Assembly: GCA_022113835.1 (NCBI GenBank)
Contig: JAILWY010000023.1
Coordinates: 16,614,001-16,678,000 of the forward strand
DNA from: Atopsyche davidsoni
Taxonomy: Eukaryota; Arthropoda; Insecta; Trichoptera; Hydrobiosidae
Length of the DNA: 64,000 nucleotides
Direction of reading: 5' to 3'
This document shows positions 23,609-33,660 of the stretch, piece after piece (within the stretch, counting starts at the first letter, position 1; each line of letters opens with the position of its first letter). The notes beneath the pieces are model-generated. The model was not told the DNA's origin and made no database searches. It was given only the letters and a program-made list of their open reading frames with translations. The translations under genes were made by a program, and so were the position numbers.

Positions 23609-24028
23609 TGGACACGCCGATCCGCAGCATGCGTGGATCCCGCTGAGTTGTAAATTCAGCCCACACATGTACGATCTTCGGCTCGTTACTCGACCGGGAT
23701 TAATGGTCGTTATTTTCACTTGAGTTATGATGCACGTCTCGTTCGTCATTAAAATTCGGATTTTATGATTTCCGTTTTTATTACAATATAAATATCACAT
23801 AATAATAAGAGAATAGGGAAGAACTGAGAATATAGAGAAATAGAGAGAAAAAAAGAGAATGAGCTGCAGGCCAGCCCGCTCTTTTATACGCCACTGCCCC
23901 CCCCTCTCTAGGCCATAAATTCGCCGTCATATGACTCATATGTCACATGGCTCGCAAAACAGTTCCCTGAGCTATCACCACTTTGATAGCTCATACATAG
24001 ATGGTGGTACCATCCTTAAAATCGTACA
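23609..24028 (-). repeat. 5' LTR of the BEL/Pao element (right copy)
   Basis: A 420-bp copy of 20061-20480, TG to CA. The promoter with TATAAAAG lies on the minus strand at about 23888-23881. This is the LTR that would drive transcription of the element. Confidence 0.9.
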
Positions 24029-24033
24029 CTATA
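24029..24033. other. Target-site duplication, right copy (CTATA)
   Basis: Identical to 20056-20060. Confidence 0.85.
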
Positions 24034-24991
24034 CATATAAATATTTTTCGCGGTAAAATTTTGTATTCACGTTTTGACTGTTAAAATATTATTTCATTTA
24101 AGCACATGTGATTTCGTTTTGTTTTAAAACTGATGTTAAATGTTTTATATAATCTAAAACAGTTTGGTAGATGAATTTTATGTCCACTCGGGTGAGTCCG
24201 ACCGAAGTTACTGAGTTTAAGTTTGAAGAGGAAAAGTATGTTTTTAATATTAATAACATTTATAAACAAAGCACGACAGCATAAACTGGAAATCTCATGT
24301 GTAAAATCAGTTTCACCTGGAACGAGTTTTGAGCACCATCATAAAAAAAGAATGTAAATTTTAATTGTTTATTAACTGCAATATTTTTATCATTAATCAG
24401 CATAAAACTTTCACCATAATGATTTTATTTTACAAAATATATTTTTTTTCTATATTCCGACTTTATATTTTTCTCCTATATTGTTATTCATAAGATGAAC
24501 GTCACATTCTGTAGGAGAGTATTGATTTCCTATTGAAACATGAGCAAGCAATATTGGAACCTTTGACAAAAGCTCCGGGTTTTCAGTCATCCCACCGTCA
24601 CATTTAAACAATAAAGGAAAATGGTCTGCAGGTAGAGTCGCTCAGGTCATTGAAGGAGGCCTATGGAAAAAAAACCAACCCCAGTTGCAAAATTTTTGTC
24701 GATTCATCCACCTTTGTATTCAATAAACAGTACTGGGACTCGACCACCTCAGCAGGCTCCAAAAGGCCTTAGCGATTAAACAAAATGACCGCCGTGCTGG
24801 TTCATACCAATATTATAACTGTGAAAAATAACTCCCTTAATAAGAGTTGTAAATTAACACACTCTTCAATTAATTATTATAAAAAATCAGTTTTTTTAGA
24901 AACATTTTTTTTTGTCAAAAATTGTACTTAAAACAATATTCTCGCGGTTTACTTTACGTACAATCCTTACATTAAGCAATATGTATTGATA

Positions 24992-25060
<69 letters not shown>

Positions 25061-26845
25061 ATGTGTGAGTATATATTTATAAGTGCCTTAAATATATCCC
25101 AGATATAAGGATCAAAATATCTTGTGTGTGTGTACTCAAGCATATATGTCTAGGTGGCGTCGATCCCTAGCTAGTGAGTAGGGAACAAACTTCTGAAGGG
25201 TAAAGGGTGAGTAAATAGGAGGGGGTGTAGAATCAACAAGCCTTCCGTACACCCCCAATTTCTTGAAATTACGGAGTTGATGGTTTCGGGGGCTCGCATT
25301 GACTGTATGAAACCTGATAGTTCTACGTAATACTTTGAAAACTACCCTTGATTTTGCACGTGAATCCGAGAAGATTACAATCATTGAACTGCGTATGTAA
25401 TTTTATCATAATGTTTAACAAATAGTCTCAGAATACATAATGAAAATGTTTTAACTAATATTCAAATGGATATACTGCAAATTGGCTACATTTTCATTAT
25501 CATCCTTGGCGCTACAACCAGGGCTGGGTTAAGGTTTCTCCCAAAGAAAAAAGCTAATATAAAGATTACACGATTTAGATAAAATTATATAGTTCACCAG
25601 CTGTTGTGCGTCTAATCTAAACTAACAAGACTTTTAGTAACTGGCTAGAACTTTTAAAATTCTACATATTTTTTTATTAAATAGTTTTTAAAATATACTA
25701 AATTTTCTAATACAATAACTTCAAAAAACTTAAAACCATACTCGTTTTTATACTTTAAACTTTATACCATGATAGTAATGTATTAAAAAATATTTTTATG
25801 TAAACTTGTCTCTCTAGGGACATCTATTACGAATGGCAACACTGAGCACTTGACCAGAGCACAGTGGTCCAGCCACACCATAAATTAGAGACTCCATAAA
25901 TTACCATAATGTTGCCACCCGCTAATTTTCATATAATATCGATAAATGGCAGCTTTGTCAGTAAATTATGGGCATTAAAGGTGGTGTAATCGGTTAATAT
26001 GATTTATTATCAGTAAATATTAATTTTCCACCTGACACAATATCAATTGTTATTGTTTTATTTTTAAAAACAATATTTTCTACGTTTCATCGAGTTTTTC
26101 AGCAAGGGAATAAATCATGGGGCCATGGATCTTTTCGGCTCTTCATCTCTTTTAAATAAATAAGTTATTATAAGGCTAAAAAAGAAAAGAAAAACGCCCT
26201 TCACAGCTTCTGATTGCTTTCTACAAATATATGTTTATTATTTGTTTTATTTGACAGTGGTTCATTATTTGTTTTCTGAGAATTCAACAAATGTTTTTTT
26301 GTTGCTTGAGGAGTACAACCTATTAGTATTAATGACAGGCTTGTACAGGGTAATTTAATTAGGAAGCTCTGAAACTTCTTGTTTGTTTGTTTGTTTCCAT
26401 CAGGAGTTACTTTGCATTTGATGTTTGTTAATGTTTATCTATATAAGTTTAAAAAAACATTTTATTCGAATGAAACTCTTTGTATTTTAGGTGCTTAGCG
26501 AGTATTCTTTCAAAATATTCGAGTTAATATTCTTTTTGAATAAAAGATATACCTAAGACTTTTGAAAATGAAAATGTTACATTTTCACATAAGAATCGAT
26601 ATTCAATACAATTGAACAAACATCTTATATTACAAAGATAATTTTAAAATGTAGCAGCTTTGTTTCTTCTTCTTTGGGGCAGTTTCAGTCACGTTTGTTC
26701 CTATAAAAATATAATTTACACAGTAAGTCTTTTAAGTCTTCAAAGATTAATTATGAGAAGTCAAAGTGGACTTGTTTTAAATAAGTTGTTAAAGTAATTA
26801 TTATTTGATCTAAAATCACTGTCAAAAACATAAATTCACTCGCAT
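24034..26845. other. Non-coding stretch with a microsatellite and GC-richer patches
   Basis: No gene was recognised. It holds a long TA microsatellite (24995-25058), a GC-richer patch at about 25140-25385, and a low-stop patch at about 25800-26070. The last patch contains closely spaced CAATTGTTATTG-type (Sox-like) and CATAAATTA-type (homeodomain-like) sites and looks like a candidate enhancer. Confidence 0.45.
24995..25058. repeat. (TA)n microsatellite
   Basis: About 32 uninterrupted TA dinucleotides. Confidence 0.95.
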
Positions 26846-26849
26846 TGTA

Positions 26850-27050
26850 CAGAATCGTTTAAAATAACAATTATATAGAATCCCCGTTTTGTCAAGAACA
26901 TAAAACTTACTAGCAATTTTAATTGCACTTGACAATTATTGCCTTTCTCCTACATTTACCATTTGCTCATTTGTAAATTTGAAGATGCCAATCAAGCATA
27001 TTGGTGAAATTAAAATATTTTTTAATAATATAATTTTAATGGAATTTCTT
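26850..27050 (+). mobile_element. Old Penelope-like 3' end
   Basis: The order of blocks follows the copies at 17330-17600 and 32300-32610: AACAATTATATAGAATCC, a TTGTCAAGAACAT block, CACTTGACAATTATTGCC, ATTTGCTCATTTGTAA, then GAAGATGCCAATCAAGCATA and TTGGTGAAAT (a decayed helix module). Divergence is much higher than between those two copies, so it is an older insertion. Confidence 0.55.
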
Positions 27051-27250
27051 GTTGAGGGACAAGGCATTCGATTGGTGAAGAACCATTTTTTTGTAATGAT
27101 AAAGGTAACTTTGTATATTCTTTCTTCACTTTGAGTTTATTATATTTTTTGCATGACTAGTTTTTCGACCAACAGATTTGGTCATCATCAGATGCATAAC
27201 TAAACTAGCAAAATATACAAAAAACATATGCTTAAATACAACTTTGGTTT
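27041..27250 (-). mobile_element. Penelope-like terminal region with hammerhead-like fold, minus copy
   Basis: On the minus strand this region aligns with the plus strand at 30480-30685: the hammerhead-like core, an ATAAACTCA block, a GTGAAGA block, and an end with AATGCCTTGTCCCTCAACAA. The two copies lie in opposite orientation about 3.4 kb apart. No coding part was recognised. Confidence 0.65.
27150..27196 (-). ncRNA. Hammerhead-ribozyme-like motif, copy 1
   Basis: Reading the minus strand: helix I 5' strand TGCAT, box CTGATGA (27191-27185), one extra T, helix II GACC / GGTC with a 9-nt loop, GAAA with two extra A residues, a minimal helix III A-C-(TA)-G-T, the classic cleavage triplet GTC, and helix I 3' strand ATGCA, fully complementary to TGCAT. 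Minimal type I hammerheads with a very short helix III are known in Penelope-like elements. The extra T before helix II and the extra A residues depart from the consensus and may lower or abolish activity. Confidence 0.55.
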
Positions 27251-27441
27251 TGAAAAGTCGTCATTTTATCCAATTTTTCAACATCTTCAAGATTCTGAAA
27301 ATGGACGTTAATTATATAATAAAAAATAGATAAATATAATTTATAGTTTTTTCAATACTCTGTAAAAAAAAAACTTTCGATATAGAAAAATAAAGTGACA
27401 ATTAAATTAATTAAATGACACGATTTCGCCAGATAACTGAC

Positions 27442-27473
27442 TGCCTCTGGTGTCCGGTTGGACACCAGAGGCA
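27442..27473. repeat. Perfect 14-bp hairpin
   Basis: TGCCTCTGGTGTCC (27442-27455) and GGACACCAGAGGCA (27460-27473) are perfect reverse complements around a 4-nt GGTT loop. Just downstream (27500-27545) is a Penelope-like tail, so the hairpin may be a relic of that element's terminal helix. It is too short for a miRNA precursor. Confidence 0.6.
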
Positions 27474-27499
27474 ATTAAAAAGCTGGGAGCAACTGCTTT

Positions 27500-27548
27500 A
27501 ATGGAATTCCACAAAGTACTTTCTGTCAACAATATTTTATAAATTAGT
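27500..27548 (+). mobile_element. Penelope-like tail fragment
   Basis: TAATGGAATTCCACAAAGTA followed by CTTTCTGTCAACAATATTTT matches the tail at 32553-32600. Confidence 0.5.
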
Positions 27549-27639
27549 GATCAGTTCAAGTTTTACAAAATCAGCAAGTATATCGTCGATGAGTTTATTG
27601 CGACTTTATAGGCATCGATAACGATAACGAAACGACAAG

Positions 27640-27915
27640 ATGTGTTCGTTTCGTAGTCTCGTTACGAAGGTAGTCGCCTGCGGACGAGTCCACTGCCAAT
27701 TTCCTGTTGACAAGCGGCGCTTCGGGCGACTTTTACGTCGGACTGAAAGACTCGATGTTTTTGCAGCGGGGAGGGGGAGGCTGTAACTTTCAGGAGCCGT
27801 GGACGCACGAGCGGCGGCGGACATAACTTTTTCAGGATTTTGTAACAAATTTCCGGCTGCCGCACTCGCGGAGATATATTGGAATCGGCTGATCGTTCGG
27901 GTGAAGTCAACAATT
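27640..27915. other. GC-rich patch, no recognised gene
   Basis: A CpG-rich stretch in AT-rich surroundings. Overlapping open frames on the minus strand (80 and 117 codons) have no known motif and are likely due to base composition. It could be regulatory. Confidence 0.35.
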
Positions 27916-28001
27916 TGTGGCTCTTAAGGGTTGGATTTATTTGTTCAGCGTTTTTAAATTCTAAGCCTATATATGATAAATGGGTTTTTTGATTCACTGG
28001 A

Positions 28002-28440
28002 ACGTTGCTTCTCAAAGTGGTCCCTACGGACCCCAGGGTTAGAAAATTAAAATTGATTTCGGGGGTCCATGAACAACGTCAGGGGGTCCGCGCAGGGTTT
28101 AATATAAAATTTAAAAAATGTGACACATTTTTATTAATGAATACATTATTAGCGATTTTTACGGCCTAAGTAAAATATAAATATAAACAGGTGCATAAAA
28201 TACAACTAATAACAGGCATCGCGGTGAGTCAGGTAGGTTAATACAGGAACGCAATAGTGTCGATACTTGCACTAACTAGTCTATAATATGAATTTATGTA
28301 GTTTTTTACCTAGGATCCGTAGGCAAGTTTTGGCCATGAAAGGGGGTCCTTGGGCAAGTTTTGGCCATCAAAGGGGGTTCGTGGGCAAGTTTTGACTATG
28401 AAAATGAGTCCGTGGGCCAAAAGAGTTTGAGAGCCTATAC
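28002..28440. mobile_element. hAT-like non-autonomous element
   Basis: The left end reads GCTTCTCAAAGTGG and the right end AGAGTTTGAGAGCC, the inverted TTCTCAAA motif typical of many hAT termini. The interior near both ends holds GGGGGTCC-rich blocks, as in other hAT MITEs. I found no clear 8-bp target duplication, so the exact ends are uncertain. No transposase is encoded. Confidence 0.6.
28318..28416. repeat. Threefold tandem repeat of about 33 bp inside the hAT-like element
   Basis: The block GGCAAGTTTTGGCCATGAAA plus GGGGGTCC recurs three times with growing divergence (third unit GGGCAAGTTTTGACTATGAA). Subterminal tandem repeats are common in hAT elements. Confidence 0.7.
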
Positions 28441-30479
28441 ACAAGACAGTAGACAAATTCATTAATAAACAAATAAACTGTCATTATGTATCATTAAGTT
28501 TTTAAGGCAGTTTTTTCCTCAACAAACTTATTTGCTTAAAAAAATAATAGCTTGTGTCAAATAAGTAGGGCTACGTGATACTTCACTGTCTGAGACCGAA
28601 TCATGAAATGCTATAAGTTGACAGGGGTAGCCACTTTGCCATCGGCCACCCCATGGGCTACTCCCTTATCTACAGCCCACCATGTGTTAAGGATTTCCCA
28701 TGTAGAGCCCCCTAGCAGAAACATGCGGGATCTAATCCGAAGCCTCCGCTCCATGAAAATATAAAACATAAGACTATAACAAAATATATTTTAAATGATA
28801 AAACTACTGCTTTCAGTAAGAGAAAATATTTTTTTGTTTACTTCATGAGTGGTAGATATCTGAGTTCAGATATTTACTTTTAACCACATTTCTCTGTACA
28901 TGTAGAAAGTCACAGTTAAGAAGTACTATGCAACAGTAGAAAACAATCAAATGCAATAACGACTATATTTACCTTTTTTTTGCTGTATGAAAATATATAA
29001 ATTGCATCAAGTTTTGAAAGCATTTAAGCTAATTCCGGAGACGTTTCAATTGTTCATAGTATTTTCCTGCTCTTTCTCCTAGTGTAAAGCTTGTTATTAT
29101 CTGACTTTGAATGACTCCAGTGTACTATAATATACATTAATATCTACAAATATTTTTTTTTTAAATTTCATCTCAAAAATTTTAATGAGCATATTTTGCC
29201 TTAATATTCTGTATTTTAAATTTTGTATTTTTTCAATTAATGCTCATAATAAATAATAATAAAATATTAAAACGTTTATTTAATTCCTTAAAAATTAACA
29301 TTTTTTATGCTTTTATCTTGTAGACATTTTCCGTTGGTCTTTAGATTTATCCTGTGTTTAATTTTCGTTGAAATCTTATAATTAATTTTTGAATAAAAAT
29401 ATTATAATCTCTTTTAATTATATTTCGTAGACGATGTTTTTAAATTTAATTAAATTACTTGAAAATATTTTTCAAATAATACAGAGAAAATGGGCGATCG
29501 AAACACGGTTAATATAAAATACTCATGTTTATATTAACCGACCCCTTATCAAGTATTTCCTATCTGGTTGTATATTTAAATATCCTGTAAGATGAAGGCC
29601 TGATGGTGCTTCTGCAGGAGATACCTATTCCTTTTGGCACGATAACGGACCTTTTGGGGATGTTCTGCGGACCGGGTAAGAGGGTACAACTGAAACGTGA
29701 GGGGTAGGTTTCGTAGATCCGAAACCAATCCTGGCCCCCGTTGAAACCGCAGATAGAATTAAACATTTAAATAGAAATGGTTCTGAATAAATAAGACACA
29801 CATGTTTAATTCGATTGCTCCTAGCAAGTTTCAATTTTAAAAAAAAAACATCAAAATCACAATATACATAAATAATAAAAAAAGTTGTATTATTCTTTCA
29901 ACTAATTTTTATTTAGAACTGAAACTTAAAATATATATAATTGAACCGTTATATGTAATACATGATTATACAAAGCCAAATTTAATGAATGACTACACAA
30001 GACGGTCCATGTCAAGTGATAATGGCGGTTGTAATATAGTTATAACATACCAGCATTATTGGCTCGATTGAGTCACAATATAAAGCAAGACTGCAAGTGA
30101 CTGACTGGACGTTGCCTATTTGCAGTAGATAGAGCGAAATGCCAGGGAATATAACCTATAAATAGATCCCTTCAGGGCACCTCTTTGTGTTAACATTTGC
30201 ATGTACAAACAGAAATACATAAATAAATAATATAATTTGTTGGCTAAGTAGTTTTTAGAAGTCCCCGAGTCGATCCCAGTTTTGAAAGCTGAATTCCACT
30301 CTGATGATATTTAACGATTTGTTTTTTCACTGCACGTATTATACAAACTGTTTTTTTTTAATTAATAATAATACAAATTTAACAGGAGATATTCTGATAA
30401 TCTCAGAACGTGCAGTAGAAGGCCCTGAGAGATATGGCAGGCAGAAAAAAACTCGAATGCGTTCAAAGCCTGTCAAATG
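28441..30479. other. Non-coding stretch
   Basis: No gene was recognised. A GC-richer patch at about 28620-28760 (CCACCCCATGGGCTACTCCC and neighbours) and another at 29590-29760 look like decayed repeats or regulatory DNA. Overlapping frames near 29560-29834 lack domains. Confidence 0.45.
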
Positions 30480-30685
30480 CAACAACACATGCAATGCCAA
30501 TATAAATCGACCCTAATAATAAAGTTTAAGTCATGCATCTGATGATGACCCGGTTTATAGGGTCGAAACTAGTTATGCAAATACAATATTCTAAATAAAC
30601 TCACTGTGAAGATTAAAATAAAAAGTTATTATTTTCATTATATTAATGGATCTTCACCATTCAAATGCCTTGTCCCTCAACAACA
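30480..30685 (+). mobile_element. Penelope-like terminal region with hammerhead-like fold, plus copy
   Basis: It shares with 27041-27250 (inverted) the core motif, the ATAAACTCACTGTGAAGA block, a GGATCTTCACCATTC block and the end AATGCCTTGTCCCTCAACAA. GTGAAGA and TCTTCAC form an inverted repeat inside the tail. The other PLE family here keeps a parallel one (GTGGAA / TTCCAC). Confidence 0.65.
30534..30579 (+). ncRNA. Hammerhead-ribozyme-like motif, copy 2
   Basis: TGCAT (30534-30538), CTGATGA (30539-30545), an extra T, helix II GACCC (30547-30551) with GGGTC (30560-30564) around an 8-nt loop, GAAA (30565-30568), minimal helix III, cleavage triplet GTT (30572-30574) and ATGCA (30575-30579) pairing with TGCAT. 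Helix II is five base pairs here and four in copy 1, with changes on both strands that keep pairing. That argues for selection on the fold while the element was active. GUU is a weaker triplet than GUC. Confidence 0.6.
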
Positions 30686-31179
30686 CTAATAATATCTTAT
30701 TGATTTTTGTGAAGACCGTCTCACAGGAAGTACGATTTTGCCTATACAGGTTTGATTGATTGATAATGCTTAGGTACATTTTTTCAAATATTGAAAATTG
30801 ATTAAAGAAACTTGATCGAAAATCGATCGAACCAGGGCCTCTCGATCAAGAGTTGACGACCTTATCATTTATTAAAATATTCTAATATTAATATCACAGC
30901 ATAATTGGCGTTAGTCTACTAAGAAGACGGCATAATTTTTTTATATAAACTATCAAATCTTTTATAAATACAACAATGATGTATCAAAAATACGGTTTAT
31001 TGATATAAACAGTTCTATAGACTTATTGACAGATTAGCTTTTGCTCACACTTTTAAATCTCCAATTTATAGACCGATGCAAGCAATTAACCTTCTAAAAA
31101 TAAAATCCCAAGCATATCAAAAAAAATTCAATCCAGTTTTCTGCTTTGTATGGATTTAATAATAAAACTAAAAAAAATA

Positions 31180-31460
31180 CGCTACGGCTTGTTTAAACGC
31201 TAGAAATATAAAATGGAATTGCATTTCCGGTTCGCAGTGGAGTGCTGAAGGAAATTCAAGGCATTGCGATTCTCTATGGTAAGTTACGACCCTTGAGCTG
31301 TAAATTCAAAGATTAGTTCCCCAATACATCCTGAACAACTGAAGCGGCGAGGGTTACGAGCGGGATTAAAAAACTTGTTTATGAAATGAACGGTAATTTA
31401 CCGGCGCGCCATCTTGGGCTTGCAGTCGACATATTGGAGGCTGTAAATAAAGGATTTAGG
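31180..31460. other. GC-richer patch, no recognised gene
   Basis: Includes CTATGGTAAGTTACG near 31276-31290, which has a good 5' splice-site look, and a GGCGCGCC palindrome near 31402-31409. There is no open frame of note. It might hold an exon end or a regulatory element, but nothing decides this. Confidence 0.3.
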
Positions 31461-31804
31461 GTAGGATTCAGGCTTCAGCGCATTTATTAAATATTTAGCA
31501 GTGTGTTGTGTATAGACTCGGTCTGAATTGGTTTTGTTTCGTATTTTATTGTGAAACGCTTGATATATTAAGTCAGCGTTGCATGTACGGAAATTTTCAT
31601 TAAAATCATTTTGTATGTAAGAAATTATTATTAGAATTTAAATTAAATTTTGTTTTGTTTAGACTTGGTATGGAGTGTTTATTAGTTTTGTGCAATTTCA
31701 AATATATTTATACAACATTGCAAATAAGTCAATTATAATTTAAATAATTATAACGTAAATGTTTGTTGTAATATGCTTATTTTGTTTTGTGTATATGAAT
31801 GTTA

Positions 31805-31875
31805 GTAAAAACGACTTTTGTGATTTTTTCCATGTGTTTAATTTTCATTAGAGGCCGGTTTCGCCAATTTTTTTA
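31805..31875 (-). mobile_element. Penelope-like terminal fragment, minus
   Basis: GTGATTTTTTCCATGTGTTT, AATTTTCATTAGAGGCC and GGTTTCGCCAA are the reverse complement of the terminal module and tail start at 17500-17560. Confidence 0.5.
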
Positions 31876-31989
31876 ATTTATTTATCTTATGATATTTCAC
31901 TTGATAAAATTTATGATTTTGCATGGTATCATGATTTTTGAGACACCGCTTATACAACAAAGAGCATGTAATGATGTGATACTATATAA

Positions 31990-32100
31990 GTTGATTGCAT
32001 TTGAGGTGCTTCAAGTTTTGGGCACTTCGACGTTTCAGTCGATCAGAGTGACGGAAACTAAAGACAATACCGAAGAAACCAAAACCTACGAATATACCTG
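31990..32100 (+). mobile_element. Second retroelement tail, broken
   Basis: Contains GGGCACTTCGACGTTTCAGT, GAAACTAAAGACAATACCGA and a closing CCTACGAATATACC. It resembles the CCTGAAGATGG…GAAACGT tails at 41443-41530 and 52569-52660, a pattern I associate with Penelope-like 3' ends. It is cut off by the PLE copy starting at 32101. Confidence 0.35.
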
Positions 32101-32640
32101 GTCATTAAGCACCTGCTTAATGACCAGGTTATTTTCAATAAGTCTCCACTATTATTCCCTATTGCTAAATCACATCTTTGAAAAACTATTTACTACGCAA
32201 AAACCTATTATTTACAGATAAACACACTACAGGACAAACCCCAACACAAGATAACTGTTGCTACATCTCAAGCCACTACTTAAGATAATTACCCCATTAA
32301 CACAAAAATTTGCAATTATATAAAATCCTCCACTTGTCAGGTACATTAAAATCACATTACCCCTTACCTCCTGAAAATCCCTCTCTCTCTTTCCAACAAC
32401 CTCTCCCTGTAACAATTGTTTACCTAATTGCTTATTATTATATAAAACCTCACTCTGTTTGATAATGCCAACGTGAAAGGTTGGCGAAACCGATCACAAA
32501 TAAAAACGAACATGTGGAAAATCACTAATCAAGTATTTTATTCAAAAATATTAAAATGGAATTCCACCAAGTATTCTCTGTCAAAAATATTGAATTTCTA
32601 CGAATACACGTTATGTAAATTAACATGTATTTATTTTTTA
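32101..32640 (+). mobile_element. Penelope-like element 3' end, well preserved
   Basis: Nearly identical to 17155-17600: the last codons of the endonuclease, the AAACACACTACAGGACAAACC block, the CCACTTGTCAGGTACATTAA block, the module GATAATGCCAACGTGAAAGG / TTGGCGAAACCGATCAC, and a tail ending with TCTCTGTCAAAAATATTGAA. The tail holds GTGGAAAATCAC and GGAATTCCAC in inverted arrangement. It is truncated at the 5' side at the boundary to the fragment at 31990-32100, where an ATTAAGCA / TGCTTAAT palindrome sits. Confidence 0.75.
32110..32181 (+). pseudogene. Last codons of the PLE endonuclease gene
   Basis: HLLNDQVIFNKSPLLFPIAK, then SHL and TGA, against HLLNDQVIFNMSPILFLIAK, SHL and TAA at 17158-17229. 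Only about 23 codons are left. Confidence 0.7.
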
Positions 32641-32689
32641 ATAAGCATCAAAAGATAGAGGCAGTATACCAAGCAAGATCACAATATCC

Positions 32690-32900
32690 GCGTTATATCC
32701 ATTCCTGAAACGGCGGTAGGGGATAGGTCCGAGGATGGACAAACTCAGTTACCCGCCGATGCTGAAGGAGCACTTAACCACCGAAGGGTCGCCCCTAGCC
32801 CAGGATTAATACAATTATTAACTTCCCAGCAAGGACGTGGCTGCGAACCTCATGAAAGTGAGAGTCCTGAAAGCCTAGGCGAGCTGCCCAGTGCTAAGTT
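32690..32900. other. GC-richer patch, possible old repeat
   Basis: Includes GGCGGTAGGGGATAGGTCCG, a CACTTAACCACCGAAGGGTC block and CCTAGGCGAGCTGCCCAGTG. No frame with a known domain. It has the look of an old non-LTR or SINE body, unassigned. Confidence 0.3.
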
Positions 32901-33008
32901 TTAAAAGTTATTATTTTTCTGATAATTAAAACCCATCACGTCATCACTGTAAAAAATCTTATTAAGCTAATCGCTTCATACATGAAATTATGAAAAAAAT
33001 ATTTTTAA

Positions 33009-33660
33009 AAAATTTACTTTACTAAACTCAAATATGCCTAATTACATAAGATTGCGTTTTACTTGCTTAGACGAGGATTGAACCGAATCTGATGATCGAC
33101 ATTGCTCTCTTGAATCAACGGTCTAAAACATAGGTTCCCAAAGTGGTCAATATCGATCCCCGCAAGGGTCTATTTTGCCCTGCAAGGGGTCGATGACAGC
33201 GAAAAATTAAATTGGGGGTCTACGAACTGTAAATGGGGGTATACAAGAGTGGATCCCATTGGCCATGTTGGCCACGATATTTTCGACGATATGCACGTTG
33301 AGTTAACACAACTGAACGACTATTTTCAATGTACAGCGTCACTATTTCGGCATGTGTAAAACATGGTTAAATTGTATTAAATTAATGTATCCAAACATGT
33401 TTACTTAAATCAATCAATTTATAAATGTCAAAGATATTTAATGTTTACATACCAACATAAAATATGGCGCATCCTGTATATCAGATGTCAAAAATATGTT
33501 TAAAGTTGATGAATTTTATAAAAATTAAATATTAACAAGGCAGGTGTCTGCGAAAAACAGGAAAACTCGACAAGGGGTCGACGGGACAAAATAGTTTGAG
33601 AACCTATGGTCTAAAAACTGAGCTACCAAGTTAACCTCTCAAATAAATATTTTCAATGTC
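33009..33660 (-). repeat. tRNA-derived SINE interrupted by a hAT-like element
   Basis: With the 33129-33608 insertion taken out, the minus strand reads through an A box (TTGGTAGCTCAGT, about 33641-33629), the target site, then a B box (GGTTCAATCC, about 33080-33071) and a downstream body ending in AT-rich sequence. Spacing between the boxes is as in a tRNA. The 3' acceptor half and the body do not make a working tRNA, so it is a SINE-like copy rather than a tRNA gene. Confidence 0.65.
33129..33608. mobile_element. hAT-type MITE with 8-bp target duplication
   Basis: A 480-bp element starting CATAGGTTCCCAAAGTGG and ending AGTTTGAGAACCTATG (14 of 16 end positions match in inverted orientation). 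It is flanked on both sides by GTCTAAAA (33121-33128 and 33609-33616). An 8-bp duplication is diagnostic of hAT transposases. It encodes no transposase, so it was moved in trans. Confidence 0.88.

Larger units (their letters stand above)
20061..24028 (-). mobile_element. BEL/Pao-type LTR retrotransposon, internally deleted
   Basis: A complete insertion of 3968 bp: 420-bp LTRs at each end beginning TG and ending CA, a 5-bp target duplication, a primer-binding site abutting the 5' LTR (right side) and a polypurine tract abutting the 3' LTR. The coding region on the minus strand keeps a Gag-like start, a repeat-rich middle, a short scrap of reverse transcriptase around a YVDK box, and DUF5641 from the end of the BEL/Pao integrase. 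Protease, most of the reverse transcriptase, RNase H and the integrase core are absent. The element therefore cannot move alone and would need enzymes from a full-length relative. The two LTRs differ at only one base that I could find (20066 versus 23614), so insertion was recent. Confidence 0.9.

Noticed and set aside
27442..27473. miRNA precursor
   Set aside because: The stem is only 14 bp with a 4-base loop, too short for Drosha/Dicer processing into a 22-nt duplex.
33009..33660. Working tRNA gene split by a transposon
   Set aside because: The A and B boxes are present but acceptor and anticodon stems do not pair properly, and a SINE-like body follows.
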